Part shown: positions 7,986-16,258 of the stretch, one piece after another
Numbering within the stretch: position 1 is the first letter of the stretch
How the letters are laid out: the number at the start of each line of letters is the position of its first letter
Source of the DNA: Oceaniglobus roseus
GTDB lineage: Bacteria > Pseudomonadota > Alphaproteobacteria > Rhodobacterales > Rhodobacteraceae
Reading direction: 5' to 3'
NCBI RefSeq assembly: GCF_002869745.1
Contig: NZ_PNOS01000003.1
Location: forward strand, 81,108 to 145,107
Length of the DNA stretch: 64,000 nucleotides
The notes under the pieces: model-generated
The model's input: the letters and a program-made list of their open reading frames with translations, nothing else
Databases searched by the model: none
What the model was told of the DNA's origin: nothing
Program-made: the position numbers and the translations under genes

Positions 7986-9542
7986 ATGGAACAGACCCTG
8001 ACGAAACGCCGCCGCGCGGGGGGGCGCGCGGGCCACTCCACCCGCCGCGGCCCCGCCGCCATCGAACAGATGCCCTGGCACCTGCCGGTCAACACCGACC
8101 GTCCGACCGAACCCCTGACCGAGGAAGGGGTGCAGGCGATCCACGACGGGGCGATGCGGATCCTGGAAGAGATCGGGATCGAGTTCCTGAACGAGGAAGC
8201 GGTCGCGATCCTGCGCGAGGGGGGCTGCACGATCGCGGGCACCAACGTGCGCATGGGCCGCGACTTCGTGATGGAGATGCTGGCCCGCGCGCCGTCGCAG
8301 TTCACCATCACGCCGAGGAACGAGGCGCGCGAGATCGTGGTGGGCGGCCGGTACATCCTGTTCGGCAACGTCTCCTCGCCGCCGAACTTCTGGGACATGG
8401 CCGGGGGCAAGCGTCCCGGCACGCGGCAGACCTGCGCCGACCTGATCCGCCTGTCGCAGTATTTCAACTGCATCCACTTCGTCGGGGGCTACCCGGTGGA
8501 GCCGGTGGACATCCACCCGAGCGTGCGCCATCTCGACGTGCTCTACGACAAGCTGACGCTGACCGACAAGGTCGCCCATGCCTATTCGCTGGGCCGCGAG
8601 CGGGTCGAGGACGTGATGGAGATGGTGCGGATCGCGGGCGGGCTCTCGGAGGAGGCGTTCGAGGCGAAGCCGCGGATGTACACCAACATCAACTCGACCT
8701 CGCCGCTGAAGCACGATTTCCCGATGCTCGACGGTTACATGCGCTGCGTGCGGCGGGGACAGGCGACAGTGGTGACCCCCTTCACCCTTGCAGGGGCGAT
8801 GGCGCCGGTGACGCTGGCGGGCGCGGTGGCGCAGTCGCTGGCCGAGGGGCTCTGCGCCATCGCGCTGGCCCAGTACATCCGCCCCGGTGCGCCCTGCGCC
8901 TTCGGCACCTTCACCTCGAACGTCGACATGAAATCCGGCGCACCCGCCTTCGGCACGCCCGAATACATGCGCGCGACGCAGATGACCGGACAGATGGCGC
9001 GGTTCTATGGGCTGCCGCTGCGCTCCTCCGGGGTCTGCGCGGCGAACGTGCCGGACGCGCAGGCCACCTGGGAGACGTCGAACAGCCTCTGGGCGGCGGT
9101 GCAGTCGGGCACGCACATGGTCTACCACGCGGCCGGGTGGCTGGAAGGCGGACTGATCGCGAGCCCCGAGAAGTTCGTGATGGACTGCGAGATCCTCCAG
9201 CAGATCCAGCGGTACTTCGACCCGATGCTGACGGCGACGACCCCCGACGACATCGCGCTCGACGCCATCGCGGCGGTGGGGGGAGAGGGGCATTTCTTCG
9301 GCCTCCAGCACACCCAGGACCGCTATACCACCGCCTTCTACCAGCCGTTCCTGTCGGACTGGCGCAACTACGAGGGCTGGCAGATCGCGGGGGGCGCCTG
9401 GACCCACGAGCGCGCGCACCAGATGGTCCACGCGATCCTGGCCGAGTTCGAACCGCCCGCCATGGACGAGGCGATCCGCGAGGAACTGGCCGAGTTCGTG
9501 GCCCGCCGGAAGGCCGAGGGCGGCGCGCCCACGGATTTCTGA
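7986..9542 (+). CDS. Trimethylamine methyltransferase (MttB) superfamily, non-pyrrolysine type
   Basis: A 518-residue TIM-barrel methyltransferase of the MttB superfamily. In methanogens the trimethylamine enzyme carries pyrrolysine encoded by an in-frame TAG; this gene reads through its full length with ordinary codons, so it belongs to the pyrrolysine-free branch that includes glycine-betaine and related quaternary-amine demethylases (MtgB type) transferring a methyl to a corrinoid protein. A Lys/Arg-rich tail at residues 7-25 precedes the domain, as is common in rhodobacterial members. No corrinoid protein or corrinoid reductase gene lies nearby. GGAGGG precedes the ATG by about seven bases. 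Substrate assignment is inference from family. Confidence 0.88.
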   Translation: MEQTLTKRRRAGGRAGHSTRRGPAAIEQMPWHLPVNTDRPTEPLTEEGVQAIHDGAMRILEEIGIEFLNEEAVAILREGGCTIAGTNVRMGRDFVMEMLARAPSQFTITPRNEAREIVVGGRYILFGNVSSPPNFWDMAGGKRPGTRQTCADLIRLSQYFNCIHFVGGYPVEPVDIHPSVRHLDVLYDKLTLTDKVAHAYSLGRERVEDVMEMVRIAGGLSEEAFEAKPRMYTNINSTSPLKHDFPMLDGYMRCVRRGQATVVTPFTLAGAMAPVTLAGAVAQSLAEGLCAIALAQYIRPGAPCAFGTFTSNVDMKSGAPAFGTPEYMRATQMTGQMARFYGLPLRSSGVCAANVPDAQATWETSNSLWAAVQSGTHMVYHAAGWLEGGLIASPEKFVMDCEILQQIQRYFDPMLTATTPDDIALDAIAAVGGEGHFFGLQHTQDRYTTAFYQPFLSDWRNYEGWQIAGGAWTHERAHQMVHAILAEFEPPAMDEAIREELAEFVARRKAEGGAPTDF

Positions 9543-9581
9543 GGCGGATTTCCGAGGCGGATTTTCAAGGCCGGGTCTTTC

Positions 9582-9608
9582 GAAAAGGAGGCCCGCCAAG
9601 GGCGGGCC
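9582..9608 (-). terminator. Hairpin terminator between mttB-like and mltB-like genes
   Basis: GGCCCGCC (9590-9597) and GGCGGGCC (9601-9608) form a perfect 8-bp stem with an AAG loop. Read on the minus strand the stem is followed by CTCCTTTT, so it best fits termination of the minus-strand transglycosylase transcript, but it may act in both directions between these convergent genes. Confidence 0.6.
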
Positions 9609-9662
9609 ACGCCATGTCCCCATCCCCGCCGGGGGCGGGGACGGGTCCGCGGGCGCGGGGCG

Positions 9663-10469
9663 TCAGCCGTCGATCTTCGCGCCCATGATCGCGATCGCCT
9701 GCTGGTACACCCCGGCGGCGTTCCACTGCTTGATCACGGCATAGTTCGGCTCGCCCGGCTGGTAGCCGGCGCCGGGCCGCCAGCCCTTCTGGCGCAGGTA
9801 GTTGGCGGTGGAGGCCAGCGCATCGGCCATCTTCGTCAGGTCCACCCGGCCGTTGCCGTCGCCGTCGACGCCGTAGCGCAGCACGTTGCCCGGCAGGAAC
9901 TGGGTGTGCCCGACCTCGCCGTGGCGCGCGCCGATGGTGTTCGGCGACAGGCTGCCGCGGTCCACCAGCATCAGGGCCGCCATCGCGTGGGGCGTGAAGA
10001 AGTCCGAGCGGCGGCAGTCGTAGGCCAGCGTCGTGATCGCCGAAAGCACGTTGCTGTCGCCCATGAAGTTGCCGAAGCCGGTCTCCATCCCGTGGATCGC
10101 CAGCAGCACGCCCGCGGGCACGCCGTAGGCGCGTTCGAGGCTGTTGAAGAAGGCCGCGTTCTGCGCCTTCCGCTTGCGCCCCTGGGCCACGATGGTGTTC
10201 GCGCCGCGCACCTGCATGAACTTGTCGAGGCTGTACTTGAAGCTCTTCTGGTTCCGGTCGGCAGCGATCGTCTTGCTGGCATACTGGGTGCCCGCAAGCG
10301 CCGCCAGACCGCGCTGGCCCACGCCCTGGGCGGCGGCCTCCTGGGCGAAGGCGGCCTTCCAGGCCTCGAACCCGCCGGCGTTGTTGCCGCAGGGCGCCGC
10401 CTGTGCGCCGAAGGCCGTCAGCGCAAGAAGGGCGGCAAGCTTGAGGGGTTTCGTCAGGGGAAATGTCAT
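9663..10469 (-). CDS. Lytic murein transglycosylase, MltB family
   Basis: A 268-residue secreted peptidoglycan lyase. Signal peptide to about residue 25 (AQAAPCG; the Cys at 27 has no lipobox Leu at -3, so a soluble rather than lipoprotein form is likely). The SLT_2/MltB domain carries the catalytic glutamate in HGMETGFG (E129), followed by the family blocks ALMLVDRG and GHTQFLPGN, and a YGVDGDGNGRVDL segment resembling a calcium loop, as in the MltB EF-hand-like site. It should cut the glycan between MurNAc and GlcNAc with 1,6-anhydro formation. No C-terminal PG_binding domain is present. GGAG lies eight bases before the ATG. Confidence 0.88.
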   Translation of the reverse strand: MTFPLTKPLKLAALLALTAFGAQAAPCGNNAGGFEAWKAAFAQEAAAQGVGQRGLAALAGTQYASKTIAADRNQKSFKYSLDKFMQVRGANTIVAQGRKRKAQNAAFFNSLERAYGVPAGVLLAIHGMETGFGNFMGDSNVLSAITTLAYDCRRSDFFTPHAMAALMLVDRGSLSPNTIGARHGEVGHTQFLPGNVLRYGVDGDGNGRVDLTKMADALASTANYLRQKGWRPGAGYQPGEPNYAVIKQWNAAGVYQQAIAIMGAKIDG

Positions 10470-10525
10470 TCATCAACTCCGCGTGGGTCGCACATCACCG
10501 TGAAGCCTAGCGGACCCGGCGGGAA

Positions 10526-11317
10526 TCACCAGCCAACTTTAGCGTGACCCGGGGGAAGCGGCGCGGCGCGGACCCGTTCGAGCAGGTCGATCATCCCGGC
10601 CACCTGGTGCGCGCAGGTGGCGCGGCCCTTCTCGGCCGTTGCACGACTGGCATCGCCGACGGTGCCGACCGGGTTCAGGTCGGTCGCGATCCAGCCATAG
10701 CTGACCGGGCCGATGGGGGGGATCGCGGACGTCACGGCGCTGGAGCGGTTGTCGGCCGCCCGGGCCATGTCGACCGTCCCGGGATGGAAGGCCAGCATCA
10801 GCGATGTCTCGACATCGCCGCCGTGGATGCCGAAGGCCTTCTCGTCCTCGCTGTACATCCCCTCGGGGGTGCCGAAGCCGGACCACTGGCACTTCACCGC
10901 CAGCATCCCGGCCTCCACCCGCAGCTCGCGGCTGAGGATCGAGACCAGGTCGAGGTTGCCGCCGTGGGAATTGACGATCACGATCTTGCGCACCCCGGCG
11001 CGCGCCACCGACAGCCCGATCTCGGTCCAGACGGCCAGTGCGGTGGGCGCCGAGAGCGTCAGCGTGCCCTTCGCCCAGAGATGCTCGTTGGACTTGCCCA
11101 CGGCCTGCACCGGCAGGATGCGGAGGTCGAGGTGGCCGGGACACGCGTCGCGCAGGGCGGCGAGCATGCCTTCGGCGATCAGCGTGTCGGTGCCGACGGG
11201 CAGGTGGGGGCCGTGCTGTTCGATCGCGGCGGTCGGCAGGATGGCGATGGTCTCCATCGGGTCGACGGAGTCGAACTCCGGCATCCGGTACTCGGCCCAG
11301 TCGAGGCGGCGTGTCAT
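10526..11317 (-). CDS. Creatininase-family amidohydrolase
   Basis: A 263-residue cytosolic metal-dependent amidohydrolase. Metal ligands of the family can be read: E33 and H35 in EQHGPHLPVGTD, D44, H118 in NSHGGN, and E170 in HGGDVETS. Members hydrolyse cyclic or linear amides (creatinine, formamide intermediates of flavin/F420 synthesis, peptide ends in mycofactocin). Its ATG overlaps the stop of the preceding oxygenase gene (ATGA at 11314-11317), so it is the last gene of the coupled heterocycle-type operon. Being with a cytosine-deaminase-like amidohydrolase and an ABC importer suggests ring opening of an imported N-heterocycle; this is inference. Confidence 0.85.
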   Translation of the reverse strand: MTRRLDWAEYRMPEFDSVDPMETIAILPTAAIEQHGPHLPVGTDTLIAEGMLAALRDACPGHLDLRILPVQAVGKSNEHLWAKGTLTLSAPTALAVWTEIGLSVARAGVRKIVIVNSHGGNLDLVSILSRELRVEAGMLAVKCQWSGFGTPEGMYSEDEKAFGIHGGDVETSLMLAFHPGTVDMARAADNRSSAVTSAIPPIGPVSYGWIATDLNPVGTVGDASRATAEKGRATCAHQVAGMIDLLERVRAAPLPPGHAKVGW

Positions 11318-12231
11318 GTGCTGTCCTTCGCGTAGGTGGCGTCGAGCCTCGACCGAAGGTAGTCGGCGCCGGTGACGGGCGGATACTTCGCCGCGCCGGT
11401 GCCGGGCAGGGCGGCGACGGTGGTGTCGGGGTTCGGATCGAGGAAGAAGGCGAGCGAGCGGCGCCGGGTCTTCGGCGGCAGCACCCGGTGCGGGGTCGAA
11501 ACGTAGATGTCGTTGGTCCAGCGCATCAGGCAGTCGCCGATGTTGACCACGAAGGCGCCGGGCACATGGGGCACGTCCATCCAGTCCTGCCCCCGCGGCT
11601 TCACCTGCAGGCCGCCCACCCCGTCCGTCATCAGCAGCGTGAGCGAGCCGTAATCGGTATGCGCGCCCGCCCCGATCTCGCCCGCCGTCCCGCTGGCGGG
11701 CGGGTAGTGCAGCAGCCGCAGGATCGCCATGGGGGCATCGAAATGCGGCGCGAACCAGCCCTCCGCCAGGCCGAGGTCCCGCGCGATCGGCCGGTGCAGC
11801 GCGACGCCGAGGGCGTGGACCGCGGCGTAGTAGGCGAGGCAGGTCTCGCGGAAGCCGGGCAGGCCGGGCCAGACGTTCACGCCGCGGAAGGGCTCTCCGG
11901 CGGCGATGCGCGGGTCGTCTGGGGCGAGGTCGAGGCCGATGTTGAACGCCTCCTTCCGGTCGACTTGCCCGCCCGTCTCGTCCAGCGACTCGGTGCCCTG
12001 GGCCGCCCAGCCGCGGTTGTGCGGGTTCGCCAGGATCGACAGCGCCTGCTTCTCCGCCTCCGGCAGCGCGAACAGCCGGTCGGCGGCGGCGAAGACCGCG
12101 CCAATCAGTGTCTCGTCGAGGCCGTGGTGGGACAGCAGGAAGAAGCCGGGCCCGCGGCAGGCGGCGCCGAGGTCGGCGGCGAAGCCTGCCGGATCCGCCG
12201 CCTCCCGGCGCCAGTCGAGGACGGGGATCAC
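11314..12231 (-). CDS. 2-oxoglutarate/Fe(II) oxygenase, isopenicillin-N-synthase-like
   Basis: A 305-residue non-heme iron oxygenase. The C-terminal 2OG-Fe(II) domain shows the iron ligands HTD (in AGAHTDYGSL) and the distal His of TPHRV, with RRSLAFF supplying the Arg/Ser that normally bind 2-oxoglutarate. The N-terminal DIOX_N part begins at IPVLDW. The start is GTG at 12231, forming a GTGA overlap with the stop of the upstream flavodoxin-fold gene; its own stop overlaps the creatininase start (ATGA). It would hydroxylate or oxidise a small molecule; in this operon presumably the ring substrate or an intermediate. Confidence 0.85.
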   Translation of the reverse strand: MIPVLDWRREAADPAGFAADLGAACRGPGFFLLSHHGLDETLIGAVFAAADRLFALPEAEKQALSILANPHNRGWAAQGTESLDETGGQVDRKEAFNIGLDLAPDDPRIAAGEPFRGVNVWPGLPGFRETCLAYYAAVHALGVALHRPIARDLGLAEGWFAPHFDAPMAILRLLHYPPASGTAGEIGAGAHTDYGSLTLLMTDGVGGLQVKPRGQDWMDVPHVPGAFVVNIGDCLMRWTNDIYVSTPHRVLPPKTRRRSLAFFLDPNPDTTVAALPGTGAAKYPPVTGADYLRSRLDATYAKDST

Positions 12232-12851
12232 GCCATCGCCTCGCGCCGGGGGGCCGCGCCGGTCAGCCGGTCGACCTGCCGCGCGACCCTGCGCAGGTGG
12301 CGGGCGCGGCTTTCGGGGGTCGAGCTGTCCATCAGGTAATGCGCGGCGAAGACAGTGCGGCAGCCCCTGGCGCAGATCATCCGGAGGCCTCGGAGCAGCG
12401 TCCGCTTGCCCGGCGCGCCGACCAGCGCGGTCAGCCATCGGCTGGCCCCGCAGGTGGTGAAGACGCCCATGCGCGTGATGTGGGTCAGGCCGGGGCGGAT
12501 CGTGGCGTGTTCGGCGCAGGGCATCTGGAAGGCGATGCCCGGCACCATCACCCGGTCGAGCCAGCCCTTCAGCATCGCGGGAAGCCCGTACCACCAGGTC
12601 GGGTAGACGAAGACCAGCGTATCGCACCACTGAAGGTCCGCAACGTCCCGCTCGACCGGGCGCACGTTGCGGGTGACATCCTCGTAACCGGTCCACTCCG
12701 CGGCATCGAGGCAGGGCTGGAAGCCGCGGGCGTAGAGGTCGGTCAGCCGCACCTCCGCCCCCGCCGCGTGGAGCCCCTCGAGCACCACGTCGCGCACGGC
12801 GGCGGTGAAGCTGTCGGATTTCGGGTGGCAGTAGACGACAAGGGCACGCAT
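12228..12851 (-). CDS. NAD(P)H dehydrogenase (flavodoxin-like fold)
   Basis: A 207-residue Flavodoxin_2 family protein related to NAD(P)H:quinone reductases and Kef-associated reductases. Family marks include the N-terminal VVYCHPKSDSFTAA phosphate-binding loop for FMN/FAD and PTWWYGLPAMLKGWLDRV. It should use NAD(P)H to reduce a quinone or flavin. It is a tandem paralogue of the gene immediately upstream (12854-13435), two bases away, and overlaps the next gene by GTGA. Two such reductases beside an oxygenase and an FAD oxidase could supply reduced flavin or remove quinone-like products. Confidence 0.85.
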   Translation of the reverse strand: MRALVVYCHPKSDSFTAAVRDVVLEGLHAAGAEVRLTDLYARGFQPCLDAAEWTGYEDVTRNVRPVERDVADLQWCDTLVFVYPTWWYGLPAMLKGWLDRVMVPGIAFQMPCAEHATIRPGLTHITRMGVFTTCGASRWLTALVGAPGKRTLLRGLRMICARGCRTVFAAHYLMDSSTPESRARHLRRVARQVDRLTGAAPRREAMA

Positions 12852-12853
12852 GG

Positions 12854-13435
12854 TCAGAAGCTCTCCATCTCCCGGCCGACCCGTGCCAGGAAGGCGGCGC
12901 GGCGGGTCTCGTCGGCGCGGTTCATGTCATAAAGCGCGAGATACCGCATCCTCTCGGGACGGCAGACATGCCAGATCGCGCGCGTCACGCATTTCCTCGG
13001 CGGGTCGCCCACCAGCAGCGCGCGCGTGCGGGCACCGCCGTAGGTCGTGACGGCGGCAAGACGGCGGATATGCGTCAGGTTCGGTTTCACCCGCCCGCCC
13101 TCCAGCCGGAACGAGACGTCGGGCAGGAACACCCGGTCGAGGAAGCCCTTCAGGATCGCCGGGAAACCGAAGTTCCACACCGGGTAGACCATCACCAGCG
13201 CCTCGGCCGCGCGCAGCCGGTCGACATAGGGTTGCACCGGCGCGCGGTTCGCCGGGCTCTCGTGGTAGCCGCGCCGCTCGGCCTCCGAAAGCACCGGGTC
13301 GAAGCCCTCGGCGTTCAGATCGCAGTCGTCCACCTCCCAGCCCCGCGCCGTCAGGGTCTCGACCACCCTGCCGTGGAGCGCCGCCGAGAAGCTCTCGGGG
13401 CAGGGATGGGCAAAGAGGACGAGGGCGCGCGTCAT
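12854..13435 (-). CDS. NAD(P)H dehydrogenase (flavodoxin-like fold), second copy
   Basis: A 193-residue Flavodoxin_2 family reductase, paralogous to its downstream neighbour: LFAHPCPESFSAAL matches the FMN loop and WNFGFPAILKGFLDRV the dimer/substrate block. The two have diverged enough that this is an old duplication. ATG 13435 follows the family N-terminus. Upstream lies a 160-base gap containing an inverted pair of dispersed repeats (13463-13555), the only large interruption in the operon, so a separate promoter or a processing point may exist here. Confidence 0.85.
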   Translation of the reverse strand: MTRALVLFAHPCPESFSAALHGRVVETLTARGWEVDDCDLNAEGFDPVLSEAERRGYHESPANRAPVQPYVDRLRAAEALVMVYPVWNFGFPAILKGFLDRVFLPDVSFRLEGGRVKPNLTHIRRLAAVTTYGGARTRALLVGDPPRKCVTRAIWHVCRPERMRYLALYDMNRADETRRAAFLARVGREMESF

Positions 13436-13462
13436 GCCCGGCCCCCTGCGCGGGACGAGAGT

Positions 13463-13506
13463 GCGGGAGCCTCCGGCGGGGATATTTGGAAAGCAAAGAT
13501 GACGGG
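13463..13506 (+). repeat. Dispersed GGAGCCTCC...GATATTT repeat, copy A1
   Basis: GCGGGAGCCTCCGGCGGGG, then ATATTTGGAAAGCAAAGATG. The same unit recurs inverted at 13517-13555 and again as an inverted pair at 20445-20490 and 20585-20627. The two arms here face each other, so the transcript could fold into an imperfect hairpin with the ATATTTGNAAAGCAAAGATG parts paired. Confidence 0.8.
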
Positions 13507-13516
13507 AAGCACGCCG

Positions 13517-13555
13517 CCCCCATCTTTGCTTTTCAAATATCCCGGGGGAGCGCCG
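13517..13555 (-). repeat. Dispersed GGAGCCTCC...GATATTT repeat, copy A2 (inverted)
   Basis: Reverse complement of the unit at 13463-13506: CATCTTTGCTTTTCAAATAT followed by CCCGGGGGAGCGCC. The GATATTT...AAAGCAAAGATG half is well kept, the GC-rich half is altered. It lies 40 bases from the end of the FAD oxidase gene. Confidence 0.75.
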
Positions 13556-13595
13556 CAAGGCGCGGGGGCGGAGCCCCCCTTGCACCGCCGGACGC

Positions 13596-14996
13596 TCATT
13601 CCGCCGCCCGCAGTCTGGGGTGCGCGTACATCGCCTTGAAATCGAAGTCCGGCGTGTCCCAGGACAGCATCTTGCCGGGGTTCAGCAGGCCCTTAGGATC
13701 GGCCTCGCGCTTGAAGCGCAGCTGGCGGTCGTCGACGGTCTGGCGGCCGCCTTCCTCCAGCGTGTAGCGGTGGGGGTTGAAGATCATCGCGCCCGCCTCC
13801 TCGTGGATCCTCACGATCTCGTCCAGCCGCGCCTCGGTGGTGAACTTCACCAGCGAGAGCCCCGCGAACATCACGCGGCCATTCTCGCGCAGGACTTCGA
13901 GGTGCTGCAGGACTTCGGGCGAGAGGTCGTTCCTGAGCTTCTCCACCAGCTCCAGGTGCTGCGGGAAGCCGTAGCGGACTTGCAGGTAGGTGATCGACGG
14001 ATCGACCTTCAGGGCGCGCAGGGTGGTGTGGTTCCAGCCGTATTCGAAGACGGGTCCGGGGTTCCGGTCCCAGTCGTTGTCGTCGCTGCGGTAGATCAGC
14101 CGCGCCTCGGGGATGCGGCCGAGGAAGGTCAGGAAGCCGTCCATGGAGTGTGGCGCGACCATCAGGCCGACGAGGCTGGTGCCCGGTTCGACATGGGGCT
14201 TCACCCGCTGGAAGTAGTCGTGGGCGATCGGCGCCTCGAAGACCGTGGCGAGCTTGATCAGCACGCCGTCGAGGTTGGCCAGCCCTTCGGCGAAGCGGGC
14301 GGCGGCCATGAAACCGTCGAATCCGACGAACATCTCGACCCAGTCGTAGGCGGGGGCCAGAGGCATCTCGATCTCGGTGATGATCCCGTTGGTGCCGTAG
14401 GCGTGGGAGACGCGGGCCAGCTCCTCGCCGCGGAACTCGAGGATCCGCGGCTCCTCCTCCATCGTCACCACGCGCAGGCGGATGATGTTGCCGAGGTCGC
14501 GCAAGCTGCCCCAGGTGCAGGAACCGACCCCGCCCGAGCCGCCGGCGATGAAGCCGCCGATGGTCGCGGTCGCCCAGGTGGAGGAGAACATGCGGATCTC
14601 CTGCCCCGAGTGCGCCTTGCACGCGGCGTCGAGGTCCTTCAGCAGGCAGCCGGGTTCCACGACGACGCGGCCCGGGTGGATCTCCTTCACCGCCGCCATG
14701 TGTTTCAGGTGCATCACGCAGCCGCCTTCCAGCGGCATCGCCTGGCCGTAGTTGCCGGTGCCGGCCCCCCGCGTCGTCACGGGGACGTCGTGGGCATGGC
14801 AGGTCTTCAGCACCTCGATCACCTCGGCCTCGCTCCGCGGGCGCACCACGAAATCGGCCACGACATGGTCCAGCCGCGCCTTCAGGACCGGCGAGTACCA
14901 GAAGAAGTCGCGCGAGGAGGCGCGGATGTTCGCCTCCTTCTCCTCGATGTCGAGATGGGCGAGGGCGGCCTTGGCGGCGGCGACGTTGTCTTTCAT
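13596..14996 (-). CDS. FAD-linked oxidase (FAD_binding_4 / GlcD-like)
   Basis: A 466-residue PCMH-type flavoprotein. The FAD-binding core shows VVRPRSEAEV, TTRGAGTGNYGQ and GGFIAGGSGGVGSCTWG; the C-terminal half ends with DPKGLLNPGKML, the usual finish of glycolate/lactate-oxidase-like proteins. It would oxidise a hydroxy acid or amine-type substrate, passing electrons to FAD. ATG 14996 overlaps the stop of the upstream deaminase gene by ATGA. No signal peptide. In this operon it may oxidise a ring-derived hydroxy compound; the reaction is unknown. Confidence 0.85.
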   Translation of the reverse strand: MKDNVAAAKAALAHLDIEEKEANIRASSRDFFWYSPVLKARLDHVVADFVVRPRSEAEVIEVLKTCHAHDVPVTTRGAGTGNYGQAMPLEGGCVMHLKHMAAVKEIHPGRVVVEPGCLLKDLDAACKAHSGQEIRMFSSTWATATIGGFIAGGSGGVGSCTWGSLRDLGNIIRLRVVTMEEEPRILEFRGEELARVSHAYGTNGIITEIEMPLAPAYDWVEMFVGFDGFMAAARFAEGLANLDGVLIKLATVFEAPIAHDYFQRVKPHVEPGTSLVGLMVAPHSMDGFLTFLGRIPEARLIYRSDDNDWDRNPGPVFEYGWNHTTLRALKVDPSITYLQVRYGFPQHLELVEKLRNDLSPEVLQHLEVLRENGRVMFAGLSLVKFTTEARLDEIVRIHEEAGAMIFNPHRYTLEEGGRQTVDDRQLRFKREADPKGLLNPGKMLSWDTPDFDFKAMYAHPRLRAAE

Positions 14997-16258
14997 TGGC
15001 GCTCCATCAGGTCGTCGAGTTCGGCATAGTCGGGCAGCTTGCGGCCGATCTGCTTGCCCTGCCGCAGCACGATGCGGTCGGACTGGGGCCGGGCGAAGAG
15101 CTCGGTCCAGGTGCGGGCGTTGAAGATTGACAGGTCGGCGGGGGCACCTTCGGCCAGCGAGGGGGCATCGAATCCGCAGGCCCTCGCCGGGTTCGCCAGC
15201 ACCGCGTTCACCCAGTCGGGGTCGGAGTGGTCGAGGTGGCCGATCCGCGTGGCCTGGCGCAGCACCTCCAGCATGTCGAGGTCGCCGAAGGCATAGAACG
15301 GATCGCGGGTGTTGTCGGAGGCGAAGGAGACGTTGACGCCTGCCGCCTTCATCTCGTGCACCAGCGTGATGCCGCGGTTCCTCGGGGTGCGGCCCGCGCG
15401 GCGGTCCTGGAGGTAGAGGTTGCACATGGGCAGGGACACGACGTGCAGCCCCGCCTTCGCCACCAGCGCGATGGTGTCGAGCGCGCGGGCCTCGTCCTGG
15501 GTCGAGAGCGAGCAGCAGTGGCCGACCACCACGGGCGCGGCGAAGCCCGTCTCCAGCACCGTCTGGGCGATCAGGCGCAGCGTCTCGGCCTCGGGATCCA
15601 TCGTCTCGTCGACGTGGAAATCGACCGACAGGCCGTGCTTTTCGGCGAGCTTCAGGAAACCGGTCAGGCGCGCCTTCAGGTCCGGCACCGGATAGGTGAC
15701 CATGCCGAGCACGCCGCCCGACTGCGCCACCAGCTCCGCCGTGTGGCGGAAGCTGCCGTCGAGGTCGACCCGGTCGCAGCCGATCAGGCAGCTGGCCTGC
15801 AGCGCGATCCGGTCCGCCCAGTCCGCGCGCAGCTCGCGGAACACGGGCCAGGAGATGTCGTCCTGCGGGGGAATCGAATCGAGGTGGGTGCGGATCGCGC
15901 GGGTGCCGTGGGCGAAGGCGCAGCGCAGCGCGAAATCGGCGCGGCGGCGCACGTCCCCGGCGCTCCAGTTGGCCTCGCGGTCCTTCGCGACCGTGGCGAG
16001 GGCGCCGTCGAAGGTCCCGTCGGGATTCGGCGCGCGGTTCCAGATGTGCCCCTTGTCGAGGTGGGTGTGCATGTCGACGAAGGCGGGCAGCACCATCGCC
16101 CCGCCCATGTCGATCGCGATGTTCTGCGGCCCGGCGATCCGCCCCCCGGCAAGCGAGATCGAGGTGCGGACAAGGTCGCCGGGCTGATCCAGCAGGCAGG
16201 CGGGCACGGTCACGTTCTCGAGCGTCACGGGGCCGCTCGGCAGGGCACGGAAATCCAT
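14993..16258 (-). CDS. Cytosine-deaminase-like amidohydrolase
   Basis: A 421-residue amidohydrolase-superfamily protein of the CodA branch. Metal ligands: H64 and H66 in DMHTHLDKGH, a His in VDFHVDET, one in VVGHCCSLS and the Asp in FASDNTRDP. CodA-type enzymes deaminate cytosine, isoguanine, creatinine or related cyclic amidines, releasing ammonia. It overlaps the permease gene upstream by one base and the FAD oxidase downstream by four. Placement directly after an NMT1-type ABC importer strongly suggests that the imported compound is an N-heterocycle; which one cannot be read from the sequence. Confidence 0.85.
   Translation of the reverse strand: MDFRALPSGPVTLENVTVPACLLDQPGDLVRTSISLAGGRIAGPQNIAIDMGGAMVLPAFVDMHTHLDKGHIWNRAPNPDGTFDGALATVAKDREANWSAGDVRRRADFALRCAFAHGTRAIRTHLDSIPPQDDISWPVFRELRADWADRIALQASCLIGCDRVDLDGSFRHTAELVAQSGGVLGMVTYPVPDLKARLTGFLKLAEKHGLSVDFHVDETMDPEAETLRLIAQTVLETGFAAPVVVGHCCSLSTQDEARALDTIALVAKAGLHVVSLPMCNLYLQDRRAGRTPRNRGITLVHEMKAAGVNVSFASDNTRDPFYAFGDLDMLEVLRQATRIGHLDHSDPDWVNAVLANPARACGFDAPSLAEGAPADLSIFNARTWTELFARPQSDRIVLRQGKQIGRKLPDYAELDDLMERQ

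Noticed and set aside
7902..9542. Possible pyrrolysine (in-frame TAG) in the MttB-like gene
   Set aside because: The gene is open throughout with no in-frame TAG; the TAG at 7901-7903 is the stop of the upstream HAD gene.
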